Notes: generated by a model from the sequence alone, not told the origin. Counted from the first letter of the stretch, positions 43,452 to 51,694 are shown. The stretch is DNA of 64,000 bases from CAWEYO01 sp963813315 (GCA_963813315.1 CAWEYO010000003.1:105573-169572), one strand, 5' to 3'. A program made the numbers and translations.

Positions 43452-44346
43452 AAGCCTGAACTCGCCAGCGGCGCGACACGCGCCCGCAAAGATCAACCTT
43501 GCACTTCATGTTACCGGCCGCCGGGCCGACGGCTACCATCTTCTCGAAAGCCTCGTCGCTTTCGCGCGCCTCGGTGACCGGATTACCGTGTCTGCCGCGC
43601 CTGACGATCGACTTTCGGTGACGGGACCCTTCGCGGAGCACGTTCCCGCGGACGAGTTAAATCTGATCCTGCGTGCCAGAGAGAGCCTGAGGGCGGCGTT
43701 CCCCGGCTTGACCGGAAGGCCGGTTGCGATCGAGCTGGAAAAGAACCTGCCGGTCGCTTCCGGCATCGGCGGCGGTTCGAGCGATGCGGCCCAGACACTG
43801 CTCGCTTTGGCCGAATTCTGGGAGGTCGCGGAGAGAGACGTGCTTGGCGCGATCGGACTGGAGCTCGGGGCGGACGTCCCGATGTGCCTGGCGGCTTGCC
43901 CGCTGATCGCGCGCGGCATTGGCGATGTCCTTGAACCACTCGATTGCTTCCCGGTCCTTCCGCTGGTGCTTGTCAACAGCGGCTTCGCTTTGACGACGCG
44001 TGATATCTTTGACGCGCTTGGCTCTCGCAACAACCCTGGACTGGCGCCGCTGCCTGCGGGGGTTGATTTCGCTGGTGTCCGCGGCTGGCTCGCCGCGGCG
44101 CGCAACGACTTGCAGCCGCCGGCGATTGCGGCCGCGCCGATAATAGCTGAAACGCTCGATGCGCTGGCGCGAGGCGGTGCCGCCTTCGTTCGGATGTCCG
44201 GTTCCGGTGCCACATGCTTCGGCCTTTACGAGACGCCGGAGGGAGCGCGCAGTGCAGCCGAAAAAATCTCCGCCGCGCATCCCGGCTGGTGGGCTGTTGC
44301 CACCGAAAGCATGGGAGTGAAGGAGGAAGAGAATGGCGGACCGTGA
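43438..44346 (+). CDS. ispE: 4-diphosphocytidyl-2-C-methyl-D-erythritol kinase
   Basis: 302 residues of the GHMP kinase family, phosphorylating CDP-ME in the MEP pathway. APAKINLALHVTGRRADGYH near residue 15 and the ATP-binding LPVASGIGGGSSDAAQTLL near 105 are diagnostic, and FVRMSGSGATCFGLYE near 250 is motif 3. No ATG suits the start; a TTG at 43438, overlapping the previous gene, is the best candidate. It overlaps moaB by 14 bases. ispH is at 12.9-13.9 kb. Confidence 0.95.
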   Translation: MPKTESLNSPAARHAPAKINLALHVTGRRADGYHLLESLVAFARLGDRITVSAAPDDRLSVTGPFAEHVPADELNLILRARESLRAAFPGLTGRPVAIELEKNLPVASGIGGGSSDAAQTLLALAEFWEVAERDVLGAIGLELGADVPMCLAACPLIARGIGDVLEPLDCFPVLPLVLVNSGFALTTRDIFDALGSRNNPGLAPLPAGVDFAGVRGWLAAARNDLQPPAIAAAPIIAETLDALARGGAAFVRMSGSGATCFGLYETPEGARSAAEKISAAHPGWWAVATESMGVKEEENGGP

Positions 44347-44887
44347 CGAGCCTCGAAGTTTCGTTCCCGTTCGGGTCGCTGTGCTGACCGTCTCCGACTC
44401 GCGCACAATGCAAGACGACAAGTCTGGCGATGTTCTCGCCGCCCGCATCACGGATGCTGGTCATTTGCTTGCCGACCGGGCCATCGTCCCTGACGACAAG
44501 GGCAAGATCCGGGAGCGCGTGCTGTCATGGTCGCATGATCCGGGGATCGATGTGGTGATTACGACCGGGGGGACCGGCTTTACAGGCAGGGATGTTACCC
44601 CCGAGGCGCTGGAGCCGATTTTCGAGAAGCGCATGGATGGCTTCTCCGAGGTATTTCACCGGATTTCCTACGACAAGATCGGCACCTCGACGATACAGTC
44701 GCGTGCGACGGGCGGCGTCGTCAACGCTACCTTCGTCTTCGTGCTGCCAGGCTCGCCCGGTGCCTGCCGGGACGCCTGGGATGGCATCCTCAAGCCCCAG
44801 CTCGACTACCGCCACCAGCCGTGCAATTTCGTCGAAATCATGCCCCGGCTCGACGAGCACCTGAAGCGGAGGCGCAAGCCGGCCTGA
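44333..44887 (+). CDS. moaB: Molybdenum cofactor biosynthesis protein B
   Basis: 184 residues, MoaB/Mog family, acting in adenylylation of molybdopterin. VRVAVLTVSDSRTMQDDKSG near residue 14 and the diagnostic VVITTGGTGFTGRDVTPEA near 75 are intact, as is VFVLPGSPGACRDAWDGIL. GGAGGAAGAG inside the ispE end is its ribosome binding site, so the two genes are coupled by overlap. MoaB and MogA are hard to tell apart; the length suits MoaB. Confidence 0.92.
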   Translation: MADRDEPRSFVPVRVAVLTVSDSRTMQDDKSGDVLAARITDAGHLLADRAIVPDDKGKIRERVLSWSHDPGIDVVITTGGTGFTGRDVTPEALEPIFEKRMDGFSEVFHRISYDKIGTSTIQSRATGGVVNATFVFVLPGSPGACRDAWDGILKPQLDYRHQPCNFVEIMPRLDEHLKRRRKPA

Positions 44888-44899
44888 GCAGCCGCCTCC

Positions 44900-45000
44900 G
44901 GCCTATAGCGCATTGCTTCGAAACGTATTCATGCGACGCGCTTTAGGCCATGTTTTTGTGCATCTCGTTACCCCAAAACCGCTGCGCACTTTTGGGCGGC
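44900..45000. repeat. Intergenic palindromic element between moaB and the glycosyltransferase gene
   Basis: The sequence ATAGCGCATTGCTTCGAAAC, then CATGCGACGCGCTTTA, and then CCCAAAACCGCTGCGCACTT resembles mobile palindromic elements common in rhizobia (from memory). I see only one copy in this window. Confidence 0.5.
44972..44996. terminator. Hairpin between convergent moaB and glycosyltransferase genes
   Basis: CCCAAAA and TTTTGGG form a perfect seven-base stem around an 11-base loop, with the A/T runs giving a terminator-like hairpin in both directions. It lies 85 bases after moaB and 10 before the glycosyltransferase stop. Confidence 0.5.
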
Positions 45001-45005
45001 AGGCA

Positions 45006-45515
45006 TTATTTCCGCGCTGGAGCCACAAGGATCTCGGCATCCAGCTTCCTTGTGGCGAGGCCGCGTGCAATCGCTTCGGCGTCCCGCGCATTGCGCGACA
45101 GCACCGCTGCCTGGCCCTTGCTGATTACAAGCCCTTCAGCGAGCGCCCGCCGTGACGCAAACACGCGCGCCAGAAACGGTGTGCGGTCTCTCGCGGAGCG
45201 GGAAAACCGCGCGGCCATCGTCAATTTCGCTGTATGGCGCAAGACGTCTTCCGTCCAGCCCTCCGTCAGCCTTGCGCCCGGTTCGAGCAGGAGAAGCCAT
45301 TCGCCCTTGGCCCGGCCTATGCCGGCGGCGATGCCGCCTTGCGCGACGTAGTGGCAGCCGGCGTGTTCGGCGACACTGTGGGTCAGGTCGGTCGAGCCGC
45401 GATCGCAGACGATCACTTCGCGAACGACGCCCTCAAGCGCCCCGCCGATCAGGGAGGCCAACGTTCGCGCCAGCGCCTCCTCGTCGTTTCTGGTTTCTAT
45501 CAGTACGGACAGCAT
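45006..45515 (-). CDS. Short family 2 glycosyltransferase
   Basis: 169 residues, shorter than most GT2 enzymes. It begins MLSVLIETRNDEEALARTLA, the GT-A nucleotide-binding start, then VVREVIVCDRGSTDLTHSVA, where the DRGSTD segment matches the D-x-S-x-D of the sugar nucleotide site. A GRAKGEWLLLLEPGA segment stands where the DxD motif normally lies, but the acidic pair is replaced by Glu alone, so activity is uncertain. It converges on moaB. Confidence 0.75.
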   Translation of the reverse strand: MLSVLIETRNDEEALARTLASLIGGALEGVVREVIVCDRGSTDLTHSVAEHAGCHYVAQGGIAAGIGRAKGEWLLLLEPGARLTEGWTEDVLRHTAKLTMAARFSRSARDRTPFLARVFASRRALAEGLVISKGQAAVLSRNARDAEAIARGLATRKLDAEILVAPARK

Positions 45516-45635
45516 TCAGAGGCGCATAGCCGAAAGCACGCCGGAAGGCCAGAGCGGCATGGCTAAGCCTTCAATCCTTCAATAGCCGTCTCGCTCCAAG
45601 TTATTGTTCTTACGCATGATCTTGCATGAAAGTGG

Positions 45636-46076
45636 TCAGCTCTCCAAGAGGGGCGGGCCCTTGAGCTCGATCACGTTGCCCGATGGATCGCGGACATAGA
45701 GCGACAGGCTTTCCCCGCGTGCGCCGGCATGAATCGATTCCTCAATGATCTCGATGCCGTGGTGTGCGAGATGTTGCCTTAGCGCCTTCTCGTCACACGG
45801 ACCAAGGGCGAGGCAATAGTGATCCAGGTTGCGGCCGCCCGTCACTTGAGGCAGCGCCCAGGATCCTTCAGCGGCCGATATGTCAACCAGGTTAATGAGC
45901 GCCGCGCCCGCCCGCAAGACCGCCATACCATACTGCGGCAGAGCCTCCTCAAAACGGCACGAAAGCACCTCCTCGTAGAAAGCGCGCGCTTCGGCCATTC
46001 CGTCTACCAGCAGAAGAATGTGGTCGATGCCTTCGAGGCGGAATGGAGGCGCAGGTGCCCGGCGTGATCCAATCAT
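45636..46076 (-). CDS. VOC family protein (glyoxalase/dioxygenase fold)
   Basis: 146 residues, two beta-alpha-beta-beta-beta modules. GIDHILLLVDGMAEARAFYE at the start gives the first metal His, GRNLDHYCLALG the second, and DPSGNVIELKGPP the C-terminal Glu, so a mononuclear metal site is likely. The family covers glyoxalase I, fosfomycin resistance proteins and extradiol dioxygenases; no specific reaction can be assigned. Divergent from the radical SAM gene. Confidence 0.85.
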   Translation of the reverse strand: MIGSRRAPAPPFRLEGIDHILLLVDGMAEARAFYEEVLSCRFEEALPQYGMAVLRAGAALINLVDISAAEGSWALPQVTGGRNLDHYCLALGPCDEKALRQHLAHHGIEIIEESIHAGARGESLSLYVRDPSGNVIELKGPPLLES

Positions 46077-46169
46077 GATGTCCTCCCGGTGCGCACCAGC
46101 ATCATTCAGTTTTCTTCCAAAAGCAAAAAGTTCTTGCTTTGTTCACGTGAACGAAATAGGAATAGTTTC

Positions 46170-47375
46170 ATGAGGCCCGCGATTCTCCAGTCCGTCGACA
46201 CTCCTTGGGAACGAGCAAAAGTGGAACAGATCGTTCGCGCAGACATTGCTGCCTTTGGACAGGGCAGAGCCGAAGAGGCAAACGCGGTAATTGAGCAGAG
46301 CCAAATCCGCGTTCATCCCGGGCGCAACCGAGGACGTTCGGCCGGCATCAATCCGTCGGGCCGGTTCGAGCCCGTCAGCCGCCATGTCTTCGACGATGGC
46401 TGGAACTCGATCGAAGAGTTGCCGCCGTTCAAGACCGAAGTTCAGGTCGAGAGGCCGCGCACCATCATCACACGGAACGACTCCCCCGACATTTCCTTTG
46501 ACCGCTCAATCAATCCCTATCGCGGCTGCGAGCACGGCTGCGTTTACTGCTTCGCCCGCCCAACTCACGCATATATGGGCCTGTCGCCAGGACTCGACTT
46601 CGAATCTAAATTGTTCGCGAAGCCGGATGCCGCAAAGCTGCTTGAGCGGGAGCTTTCAAAGGACGGATACAAACCGCGTACGATCGCGATCGGTACCAAT
46701 ACCGATCCCTATCAACCGATCGAGAGACAATACAGGATCATGCGTGAGGTGCTAGAGGTGCTGGACGCCCATAGTCACCCGGTCGGCATCGTGACGAAGT
46801 CGGCGCTGGTGACACGCGATATCGATATACTCTCGCGCATGGCGGACCGGGGGCTGGCAAAGGTCGCGCTGTCGGTGACGACTCTCGACCGTACGCTGGC
46901 GCGGGTTATGGAGCCGCGCGCCTCGACGCCGGGCAAGCGGCTGGAGGCGATCAGGCAGCTTGCCGAAGCCGGCATTCCCGCTTCGGTGATGGTGGCGCCG
47001 ATCCTCCCTGGCCTGACTGATTCCGAAATCGAACGCATCCTCGATGCGGCCCGTGGAGCCGGCGCGCGTGACGCCGGCTACGTGCTCTTGCGGTTGCCGC
47101 TCGAAGTGGCGCCGATCTTCAAGGACTGGCTGCTTCGTCACTATCCGGACCGATATCGGCATGTGATGTCGCTCGTGCGTTCGATGCGCGACGGGAAAGA
47201 CTACGATTCGGAATGGGGCAAGCGGATGCGGGGTACTGGCCCCTACGCCTGGCAGATCGGGCGGCGCTTCGAGATCGCGGCAAGAAGGCTCGGCTTCAAT
47301 GCCGAGCGCACAAGCCTGCGCAACGATCTCTTCCGCGCTCCGCCCAGAAAAGGAGAACAATTGACGCTGCTTTAG
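46170..47375 (+). CDS. PA0069-family radical SAM protein
   Basis: 401 residues. The iron-sulfur cluster motif is NPYRGCEHGCVYCFARPTHA near residue 115 (CxxxCxxC). AIGTNTDPYQPIE near 175 and the SAM-binding GIVTKSALVTRDIDIL near 210 fit the spore-photolyase-like or Rv2578c/PA0069 group. The start at 46170 (MRPAILQSVD) is preferred to 46089. Substrate is unknown. Its stop codon touches a half copy of the family A repeat. Confidence 0.85.
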   Translation: MRPAILQSVDTPWERAKVEQIVRADIAAFGQGRAEEANAVIEQSQIRVHPGRNRGRSAGINPSGRFEPVSRHVFDDGWNSIEELPPFKTEVQVERPRTIITRNDSPDISFDRSINPYRGCEHGCVYCFARPTHAYMGLSPGLDFESKLFAKPDAAKLLERELSKDGYKPRTIAIGTNTDPYQPIERQYRIMREVLEVLDAHSHPVGIVTKSALVTRDIDILSRMADRGLAKVALSVTTLDRTLARVMEPRASTPGKRLEAIRQLAEAGIPASVMVAPILPGLTDSEIERILDAARGAGARDAGYVLLRLPLEVAPIFKDWLLRHYPDRYRHVMSLVRSMRDGKDYDSEWGKRMRGTGPYAWQIGRRFEIAARRLGFNAERTSLRNDLFRAPPRKGEQLTLL

Positions 47376-47440
47376 AGCGTATTGGAATTCAGGTGATGCC
47401 GGTCTGCGATGCCGGTCTTCTCCGCTTCCGAAAATGGTGA
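47376..47440. repeat. Half copy of the family A repeat at a stop codon
   Basis: Directly after the radical SAM stop, AATTCAGGTGATGCCGGTCT and later CGCTTCCGAAAATGG match the reverse complement of the right half of copies 1 and 2 (CCGGCATCACCTGAAT). A short duplication of GATGCCGGTCT is present within it. Confidence 0.7.
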
Positions 47441-47486
47441 GGGAGATTGGCCGTGCCTCGCCGCTGCTCACCCTCCCCCTTGTCAG

Positions 47487-47607
47487 CCCTTGTGGGGAGG
47501 GTCGGTCCGCAAAGCGGAGCGGGGTGGGGGTTCACCGTGAAATGCTCGATTCTTGATGACCCCCACCCGGCGCACTTCGTTCGCCACCCTCCCCACAAGG
47601 GGGAGGG
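47487..47607. repeat. Large imperfect palindrome (CTTGTGGGGAGGGT arms)
   Basis: CTTGTGGGGAGGGTCGGTCC with GCGGGGTGGGGGTT on the left and GACCCCCACCC with CCACCCTCCCCACAAGG on the right form long inverted arms around a loop containing GTGAAATGCTCGATTC. A stable stem-loop is expected. This type of rhizobial palindrome is often dispersed, but I see one full copy here. Confidence 0.75.
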
Positions 47608-47624
47608 TGGGCCGGCCGCCATGT

Positions 47625-47710
47625 CCGGTTCCCACTTGCGGGTCCGATGCTCAAAGAAAGAGGTGAAGCAGCAGCGCCAATTCCATCGGTGCGTCAGCTG
47701 CTTTAGCGCA
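47625..47710. repeat. Intergenic repeat, family D copy 2
   Basis: CCGGTTCCCACTTGCGGGTC then CGATGCTCAAAGAAAG matches the reverse complement of the block at about 33810-33835, with one or two changes, and CATCGGTGCGTCAGCTGCTT matches the block at about 33935. rnhB starts 155 bases later; the 47711-47864 stretch shows nothing else. Confidence 0.7.
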
Positions 47711-47864
47711 TTGGCGGGGACAGGTTTTCCGTCCGAAGTTGCCACAAGCAAAGAGTTAGGCGGGGCACCGATTCCGTCTGATCCTTCAGAGTTGAGTCCG
47801 CTCACATCTAGAGGCCGGGAAGGCCTTGCGGAGAATAGGAGCCAGTGCGAGCATCGCCGCCGCC

Positions 47865-48521
47865 ATGGCTCGCTCGCGTTCCGATTCTCCGCTCCTCTTC
47901 GAAATCATCGAAAAGCCCGATTTTTCGGTCGAGACCAAGGCGATTGCCGAAGGTTTGTGGCCGATCGCCGGACTGGACGAAGCAGGACGCGGACCGCTCG
48001 CTGGGCCAGTCGTGGCGGCGGCGGTGATCCTCGACCCCAAGGATATCCCGGATGGTCTCGATGATTCCAAGCGGCTGACCGCGGAGCAGCGCGAGCCGCT
48101 TTTCCACAGGATTCTTGGTACCGCGGTCGGCGTCTCGCTTTCCTCAATCTCAGCCGAAGGCATAGACAGCATCAACATCTTACGCGCGAGCCTCGAAGCC
48201 ATGCGCCGCGCGCTGCTTGGCCTGGGCGTGCAACCGCGGCTGGCGCTGGCGGACGGCCGCGATGTCCCGCCTGGTCTGCCCTGCCCTGCTCGAGCGCTTA
48301 TCAGGGGTGACCAGCGCTCGCAGTCGATCGCGGCTGCCTCCATCGTTGCCAAAGTTATGCGTGACAGGATGATGTCGGGCTGCGGTCAGGCTCACATCCA
48401 CTACGGGTTCGAAGCCCATATGGGCTACGCCACCTCCCGGCACCGCACCGCCATCGGCACCCACGGGCCGATCGCCAGGCTTCACCGCGTTTCTTTTGCG
48501 CCGTTCAAGGACGTGTCCTGA
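47865..48521 (+). CDS. rnhB: Ribonuclease HII
   Basis: 218 residues. RNase HII cuts at ribonucleotides in DNA. The catalytic IAGLDEAGRGPLAGPVVAA (near residue 35) gives the Asp-Glu pair, LDDSKRLTAEQRE gives the DSK motif, and QSIAAASIVAKVMRDRM plus GFEAHMGYATSRH complete the core. The third catalytic Asp is likely in LALADGRDVP. The ATG at 47865 is used. In several rhizobia rnhB lies next to ccrM (from memory); here ccrM is 46 kb away. Confidence 0.93.
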   Translation: MARSRSDSPLLFEIIEKPDFSVETKAIAEGLWPIAGLDEAGRGPLAGPVVAAAVILDPKDIPDGLDDSKRLTAEQREPLFHRILGTAVGVSLSSISAEGIDSINILRASLEAMRRALLGLGVQPRLALADGRDVPPGLPCPARALIRGDQRSQSIAAASIVAKVMRDRMMSGCGQAHIHYGFEAHMGYATSRHRTAIGTHGPIARLHRVSFAPFKDVS

Positions 48522-48589
48522 ATTCAGAGATTCGTTTCAGAATTGGCTGGTGCTGACGTAGTCGGGTCTGCACCGGAAGTGAGCTTGGC

Positions 48590-48740
48590 CGCGGTAGCGA
48601 ACACGGTCCTGCCCCCCGTGCACTCCGTTTTTCGGGTCCGGCATGGATCCTTGGGGCTCAAGCCCGAGGATGACGATGCAGGGAGGTCTTCGGCCAATCA
48701 CAAGCGCCTGAGATTGCATAAGCGCCTGAGATTGCACAGC
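48590..48740. repeat. Intergenic repeat, family C copy 2, with internal tandem duplication
   Basis: GTCCGGCATGGATCCTTGGG, GCTCAAGCCCGAGGATGACG and CTTCGGCCAATCACAAGCGC match copy 1 at 11162-11240 in reverse orientation. At 48703-48737 the unit AAGCGCCTGAGATTGCA appears twice in a row, and a third partial copy (AGCGCTTGAGA) follows. No gene is seen in 48522-49044. Confidence 0.75.
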
Positions 48741-48896
48741 GCTTGAGAATGAACCAACACCAAAGTCGGCAGCGACGCTCTTCACTTCGTCAGCCTCGGG
48801 CTTGACCTGGCTTGACCCGAGCATCAATGCCGTGACCTCGCGGCGGCACATCCATTCGACCAGGAAATGGCACACGTATTTCTGGTCGAGAACACC

Positions 48897-49051
48897 TAAA
48901 CCGGGGCGTGCTGGGATTCAGGTCAAGCCAAGCCGAAAATGCGGTTTTCGAGAACCGGCACGCAGCATACCTTCGGGTACATGAGTACCGGATGCGTAGA
49001 AGACCGTCATTTTCGACTCGATCTGGCCTGAATCCCAACGCATCCTAATTT
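48897..49051. repeat. Palindromic intergenic repeat, family A copy 3
   Basis: Ends AAACCGGGGCGTGCTGGGAT and CCTGAATCCCAACGCATCCT are inverted and resemble copies 1 and 2. The interior has AAGCCGAAAATGCGG, GAACCGGCACGCAGCATACC and TTCGGGTACATGAG. The right end overlaps the stop codon of atpF (49045-49047). Confidence 0.8.
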
Positions 49052-49530
49052 AGCTTGGATTTCACTTCCTGGAGCGACGCCTTGAAAAGTTCGGCGCCGG
49101 CCTTGGCATCGATCTTGCCGGCAAGAAGCGCGCGCGCGGCCTCTACCGCAATGTCGACGGCGCCGGCCCGCACTTCGTTCACCGCGTCCCGCTCCGCCTG
49201 CCCGATCTTTTGTTCGGCCATCGCCGTCCGCCGGGCTACATATTCCTCGGTCCTCTTGTGCGCTTCGGCGAGCAATTGGTCCGCCTCGTGCCTGGCCGCA
49301 GCGACGATGTCGCCGGCTTCCTTCTCGGCTTCCGCCCGCTTGCGCTGGTAGTCGGCCAGAAGCTGTTTCGCTTCCTCGCGCAGTCGCTGCGCCTCGTTCA
49401 GCTCATTGCGGATACGGACCGCTCGCTCGTCGAGCGAATTGCCGATCATCCCTGGCACCTTCATGTAAAAGACGATGGCGACAAAAATGACGAGCGCTAC
49501 AAATGCCCAGAATGTTGCGTCCATTTGCAC
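49045..49530 (-). CDS. atpF: ATP synthase F0 subunit b
   Basis: 161 residues with one N-terminal membrane helix (TFWAFVALVIFVAIVFYMKV) and a long charged helix (RNELNEAQRLREEAKQLLAD onward). It forms the peripheral stator with b'. It is the last gene of the atpIBEF'F operon, eight bases after b'. Confidence 0.95.
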   Translation of the reverse strand: MQMDATFWAFVALVIFVAIVFYMKVPGMIGNSLDERAVRIRNELNEAQRLREEAKQLLADYQRKRAEAEKEAGDIVAAARHEADQLLAEAHKRTEEYVARRTAMAEQKIGQAERDAVNEVRAGAVDIAVEAARALLAGKIDAKAGAELFKASLQEVKSKLN

Positions 49531-49537
49531 GCTCCCG

Positions 49538-50119
49538 TTATCTGGCCGCTTTGACGGCAGCCGCGACCGCAGCCTTGTCCAGCTTGCCGCCGATCAGTTC
49601 CTGTACGATCTCACCCGCGGCATCCTCCGCGATGGTCCCAACCTCCTTCATGGCGGCAGCCTTGATGGAAGCGATATGCGCTTCGGCTTCACCGAGGCGC
49701 GTTTCAAGGCTTGCCTCAACCTTCTTTCGTTCGGTTTCGACTTCCGCCTTGGCAGTGTTGCGAGCTTGCTGGCCGATGGCTTGAGCGCTGGTTCGCGCTT
49801 CTGCCAGTTCCTGTTCGTACGCGGCGACCGCCGCGTCTGCTTCTTCCTTGAGGCGAGCGGCCTGATCGACATCCTTCTGGATGCGGTCGCGACGATCCTC
49901 GAGTATGCCGCCCACGCGCGGCAATACGACTTTCTTCAGGAAGAGATAGAACAGGCCGAAGGTGATCGCCAGCCACAGAAGCTGCGAGGGAAACGTCGAC
50001 GCATCGAAAGGTGGAAACGATTCGCCTTCGTGGCCGGCCTCATGCCCGGTGCCAGCTTCGGTATGGGCTTCGCCTTCGGCGGGAGCCTGCTCCTGCGCGT
50101 ATCCCGGTGTTACAAACAT
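49538..50119 (-). CDS. ATP synthase F0 subunit b'
   Basis: 193 residues. After an unusually long N-terminal extension rich in Glu/His (about 1-38) comes the membrane helix (LLWLAITFGLFYLFLKKVVL) and a coiled coil (EDRRDRIQKDVDQAARLKEE onward). Photosynthetic and alphaproteobacterial F0 carry such a second b subunit (atpG/atpX). The start at 50119 (MFVTPGYAQEQ) is chosen over 50164. The short AQEQAPAEG stretch near the N-terminus resembles a signal-like cleavage site, but is probably just an extension. Confidence 0.92.
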   Translation of the reverse strand: MFVTPGYAQEQAPAEGEAHTEAGTGHEAGHEGESFPPFDASTFPSQLLWLAITFGLFYLFLKKVVLPRVGGILEDRRDRIQKDVDQAARLKEEADAAVAAYEQELAEARTSAQAIGQQARNTAKAEVETERKKVEASLETRLGEAEAHIASIKAAAMKEVGTIAEDAAGEIVQELIGGKLDKAAVAAAVKAAR

Positions 50120-50185
50120 CACGCTTCCCCTGTCCTCAACCCGGCCACGAATCGCGGCCGGCAAAATCGCTGACCGGCCTGCTTT

Positions 50186-50410
50186 TTAAGTGAAGAGCAG
50201 CAGGAGCGCGATGAGCAGCGAGAAAATGCCCAGAGCTTCCGTCACGGCGAAGCCGAAAATCAGGCGGCCAAACTGTCCGTCGGCGGCCGACGGGTTACGC
50301 AATGCGCCCGCCAGGTAGTTGCCGAAGATATGACCAAGGCCGATGCCCGCGCCACCCATGCCGAGGCAGGCGATGCCCGCACCGATTGCCCTTGCTGCTT
50401 CTGCTTCCAT
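50186..50410 (-). CDS. atpE: ATP synthase F0 subunit c
   Basis: 74 residues, two membrane helices. The glycine-rich GAGIACLGMGGAGIGLG helix packs the c-ring, and the second helix FGRLIFGFAVTEALGIFSLL carries the proton-binding Glu in VTEALG. The start at 50410 (MEAEAARAIG) is standard. Confidence 0.97.
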   Translation of the reverse strand: MEAEAARAIGAGIACLGMGGAGIGLGHIFGNYLAGALRNPSAADGQFGRLIFGFAVTEALGIFSLLIALLLLFT

Positions 50411-50484
50411 TGTCCAACTCCTTGTGGATCTCAAAATAAATACAGTGTTGCGAAAAGGCGGGGTCCCCGCCGGCGAAAGACTTC

Positions 50485-51246
50485 CTAGTGGCCAGGATGG
50501 ATTGCGTCGTTGAGATACATGCAGGTCAGTACCGCAAAGACATAGGCCTGCAAGAAAGCCACCAGAACTTCGAGCGCGGTGATCGCCACGGTCATTGCGA
50601 GCGGCAGAACCGAACCCGCGACGCCGGCGGCACCGAGTGCCAGCAGCCAGGCAACAAAGCCCGCGAACACTTTCAGCGTGATATGGCCTGCAAGCATGTT
50701 GGCGAAGAGACGGACCGAAAGGCTGATCGGCCGCGACAGGAACGAGATGACCTCGATGAGGACGACCAGCGGCAGCAGCACCCCCGGCACGCCTTCCGGC
50801 ACGAACAGTTTCAGGAAACCGATGCCGTTCTTATAGAAGCCGTAGACTATGACCGTGCCGATCACCAGGAGCGCCAGCGCGAAGGTGACGATGATGTGGC
50901 TGGTGACCGTGAAGAAATAGGGAAACAGGCCGAGCAAATTGGCCACCAGGACAAACATGAACAACGAAAACACGAATGGGAAGAACTTCATCCCCTGCGA
51001 GCCCGCGGCATCCCGCAGCATGGACGCGACAAATTCGTAGGCCATCTCGGAAATCGACTGCAGGCGGCCGGGAACGAGGCCCCGACTCGAGGTCGTCAGG
51101 AATAGGAACGCGCCGGCGGCGGCAACAGTCGCGACCATGAAGGCCGAGGCGTTGGTGAACGAAAAATCGAGTCCGAAGAAATCAATCGGAACCAATTTCG
51201 AAATCTCGAACTGGTGGATCGGCTTAATAAAGTCTCCAGCAGCCAC
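50485..51246 (-). CDS. atpB: ATP synthase F0 subunit a
   Basis: 253 residues, five to six membrane helices. The essential Arg lies in PISLSVRLFANMLAGHITLK, and the following GSVLPLAMTVAITALEVLVA helix carries the Glu and Gln region lining the half channels. GTG at 51246 with AGGGG upstream is the likely start, as the ORF to 51345 has no family match before AAGDFIKPIHQF. Confidence 0.95.
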   Translation of the reverse strand: MAAGDFIKPIHQFEISKLVPIDFFGLDFSFTNASAFMVATVAAAGAFLFLTTSSRGLVPGRLQSISEMAYEFVASMLRDAAGSQGMKFFPFVFSLFMFVLVANLLGLFPYFFTVTSHIIVTFALALLVIGTVIVYGFYKNGIGFLKLFVPEGVPGVLLPLVVLIEVISFLSRPISLSVRLFANMLAGHITLKVFAGFVAWLLALGAAGVAGSVLPLAMTVAITALEVLVAFLQAYVFAVLTCMYLNDAIHPGH

Positions 51247-51283
51247 CTTCGAACCCCTCACATCACGCGCCCGAAGGCGCCTT

Positions 51284-51694
51284 TTACTTCCTGTCCGGCC
51301 CGGCAGCATCCTGCCCGGACCCCTTGCGATCAGACTCGGCGACAAGTCCGGCTGAACGCAGGACGTTCAGAACGCCGGCGCCGAAGCCGAGCAGCAGAAA
51401 AACGACCAGCCCCCACGGCGAAGTACCCGCCATCCGGTCGATCAACCAGCCAAGACCCGCACCGACCACAATTCCCGCGATGAATTCGCTGGAAAGCTTC
51501 AATGCCTGCCCGTACCCGGCGAAACCCTCCGAATTCGTGCCCTCGCGCCCCCTTTGCTTGTCCGCACGTCTCGCCGCAAGTATTGCTCCGAGATTGCGCC
51601 GGCGTCGCTCAAGGTCGTCGTCGCGGAAGTCAGGCTTGTCTGTCCCTCCGGGCCCTGTTTTTCCGGTTTCGCCTGGCCGGTCTGGTGTGGCCAT
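51284..51694 (-). CDS. atpI: ATP synthase subunit I (AtpI)
   Basis: 136 residues. A hydrophilic N-terminal half (RPGETGKTGPGGTDKPDFRD) is followed by two membrane helices (FIAGIVVGAGLGWLIDRMAG and WGLVVFLLLGFGAGVLNVLR). This is the alphaproteobacterial AtpI/AtpZ type, thought to help c-ring assembly. It starts the operon; the ATG at 51694 has AGGAGG nearby upstream. Confidence 0.92.
   Translation of the reverse strand: MATPDRPGETGKTGPGGTDKPDFRDDDLERRRRNLGAILAARRADKQRGREGTNSEGFAGYGQALKLSSEFIAGIVVGAGLGWLIDRMAGTSPWGLVVFLLLGFGAGVLNVLRSAGLVAESDRKGSGQDAAGPDRK

Noticed and set aside
48703..48737. Short direct repeats that could suggest a CRISPR or iteron array
   Set aside because: Only two full copies, no spacers, and they lie within a dispersed intergenic repeat.
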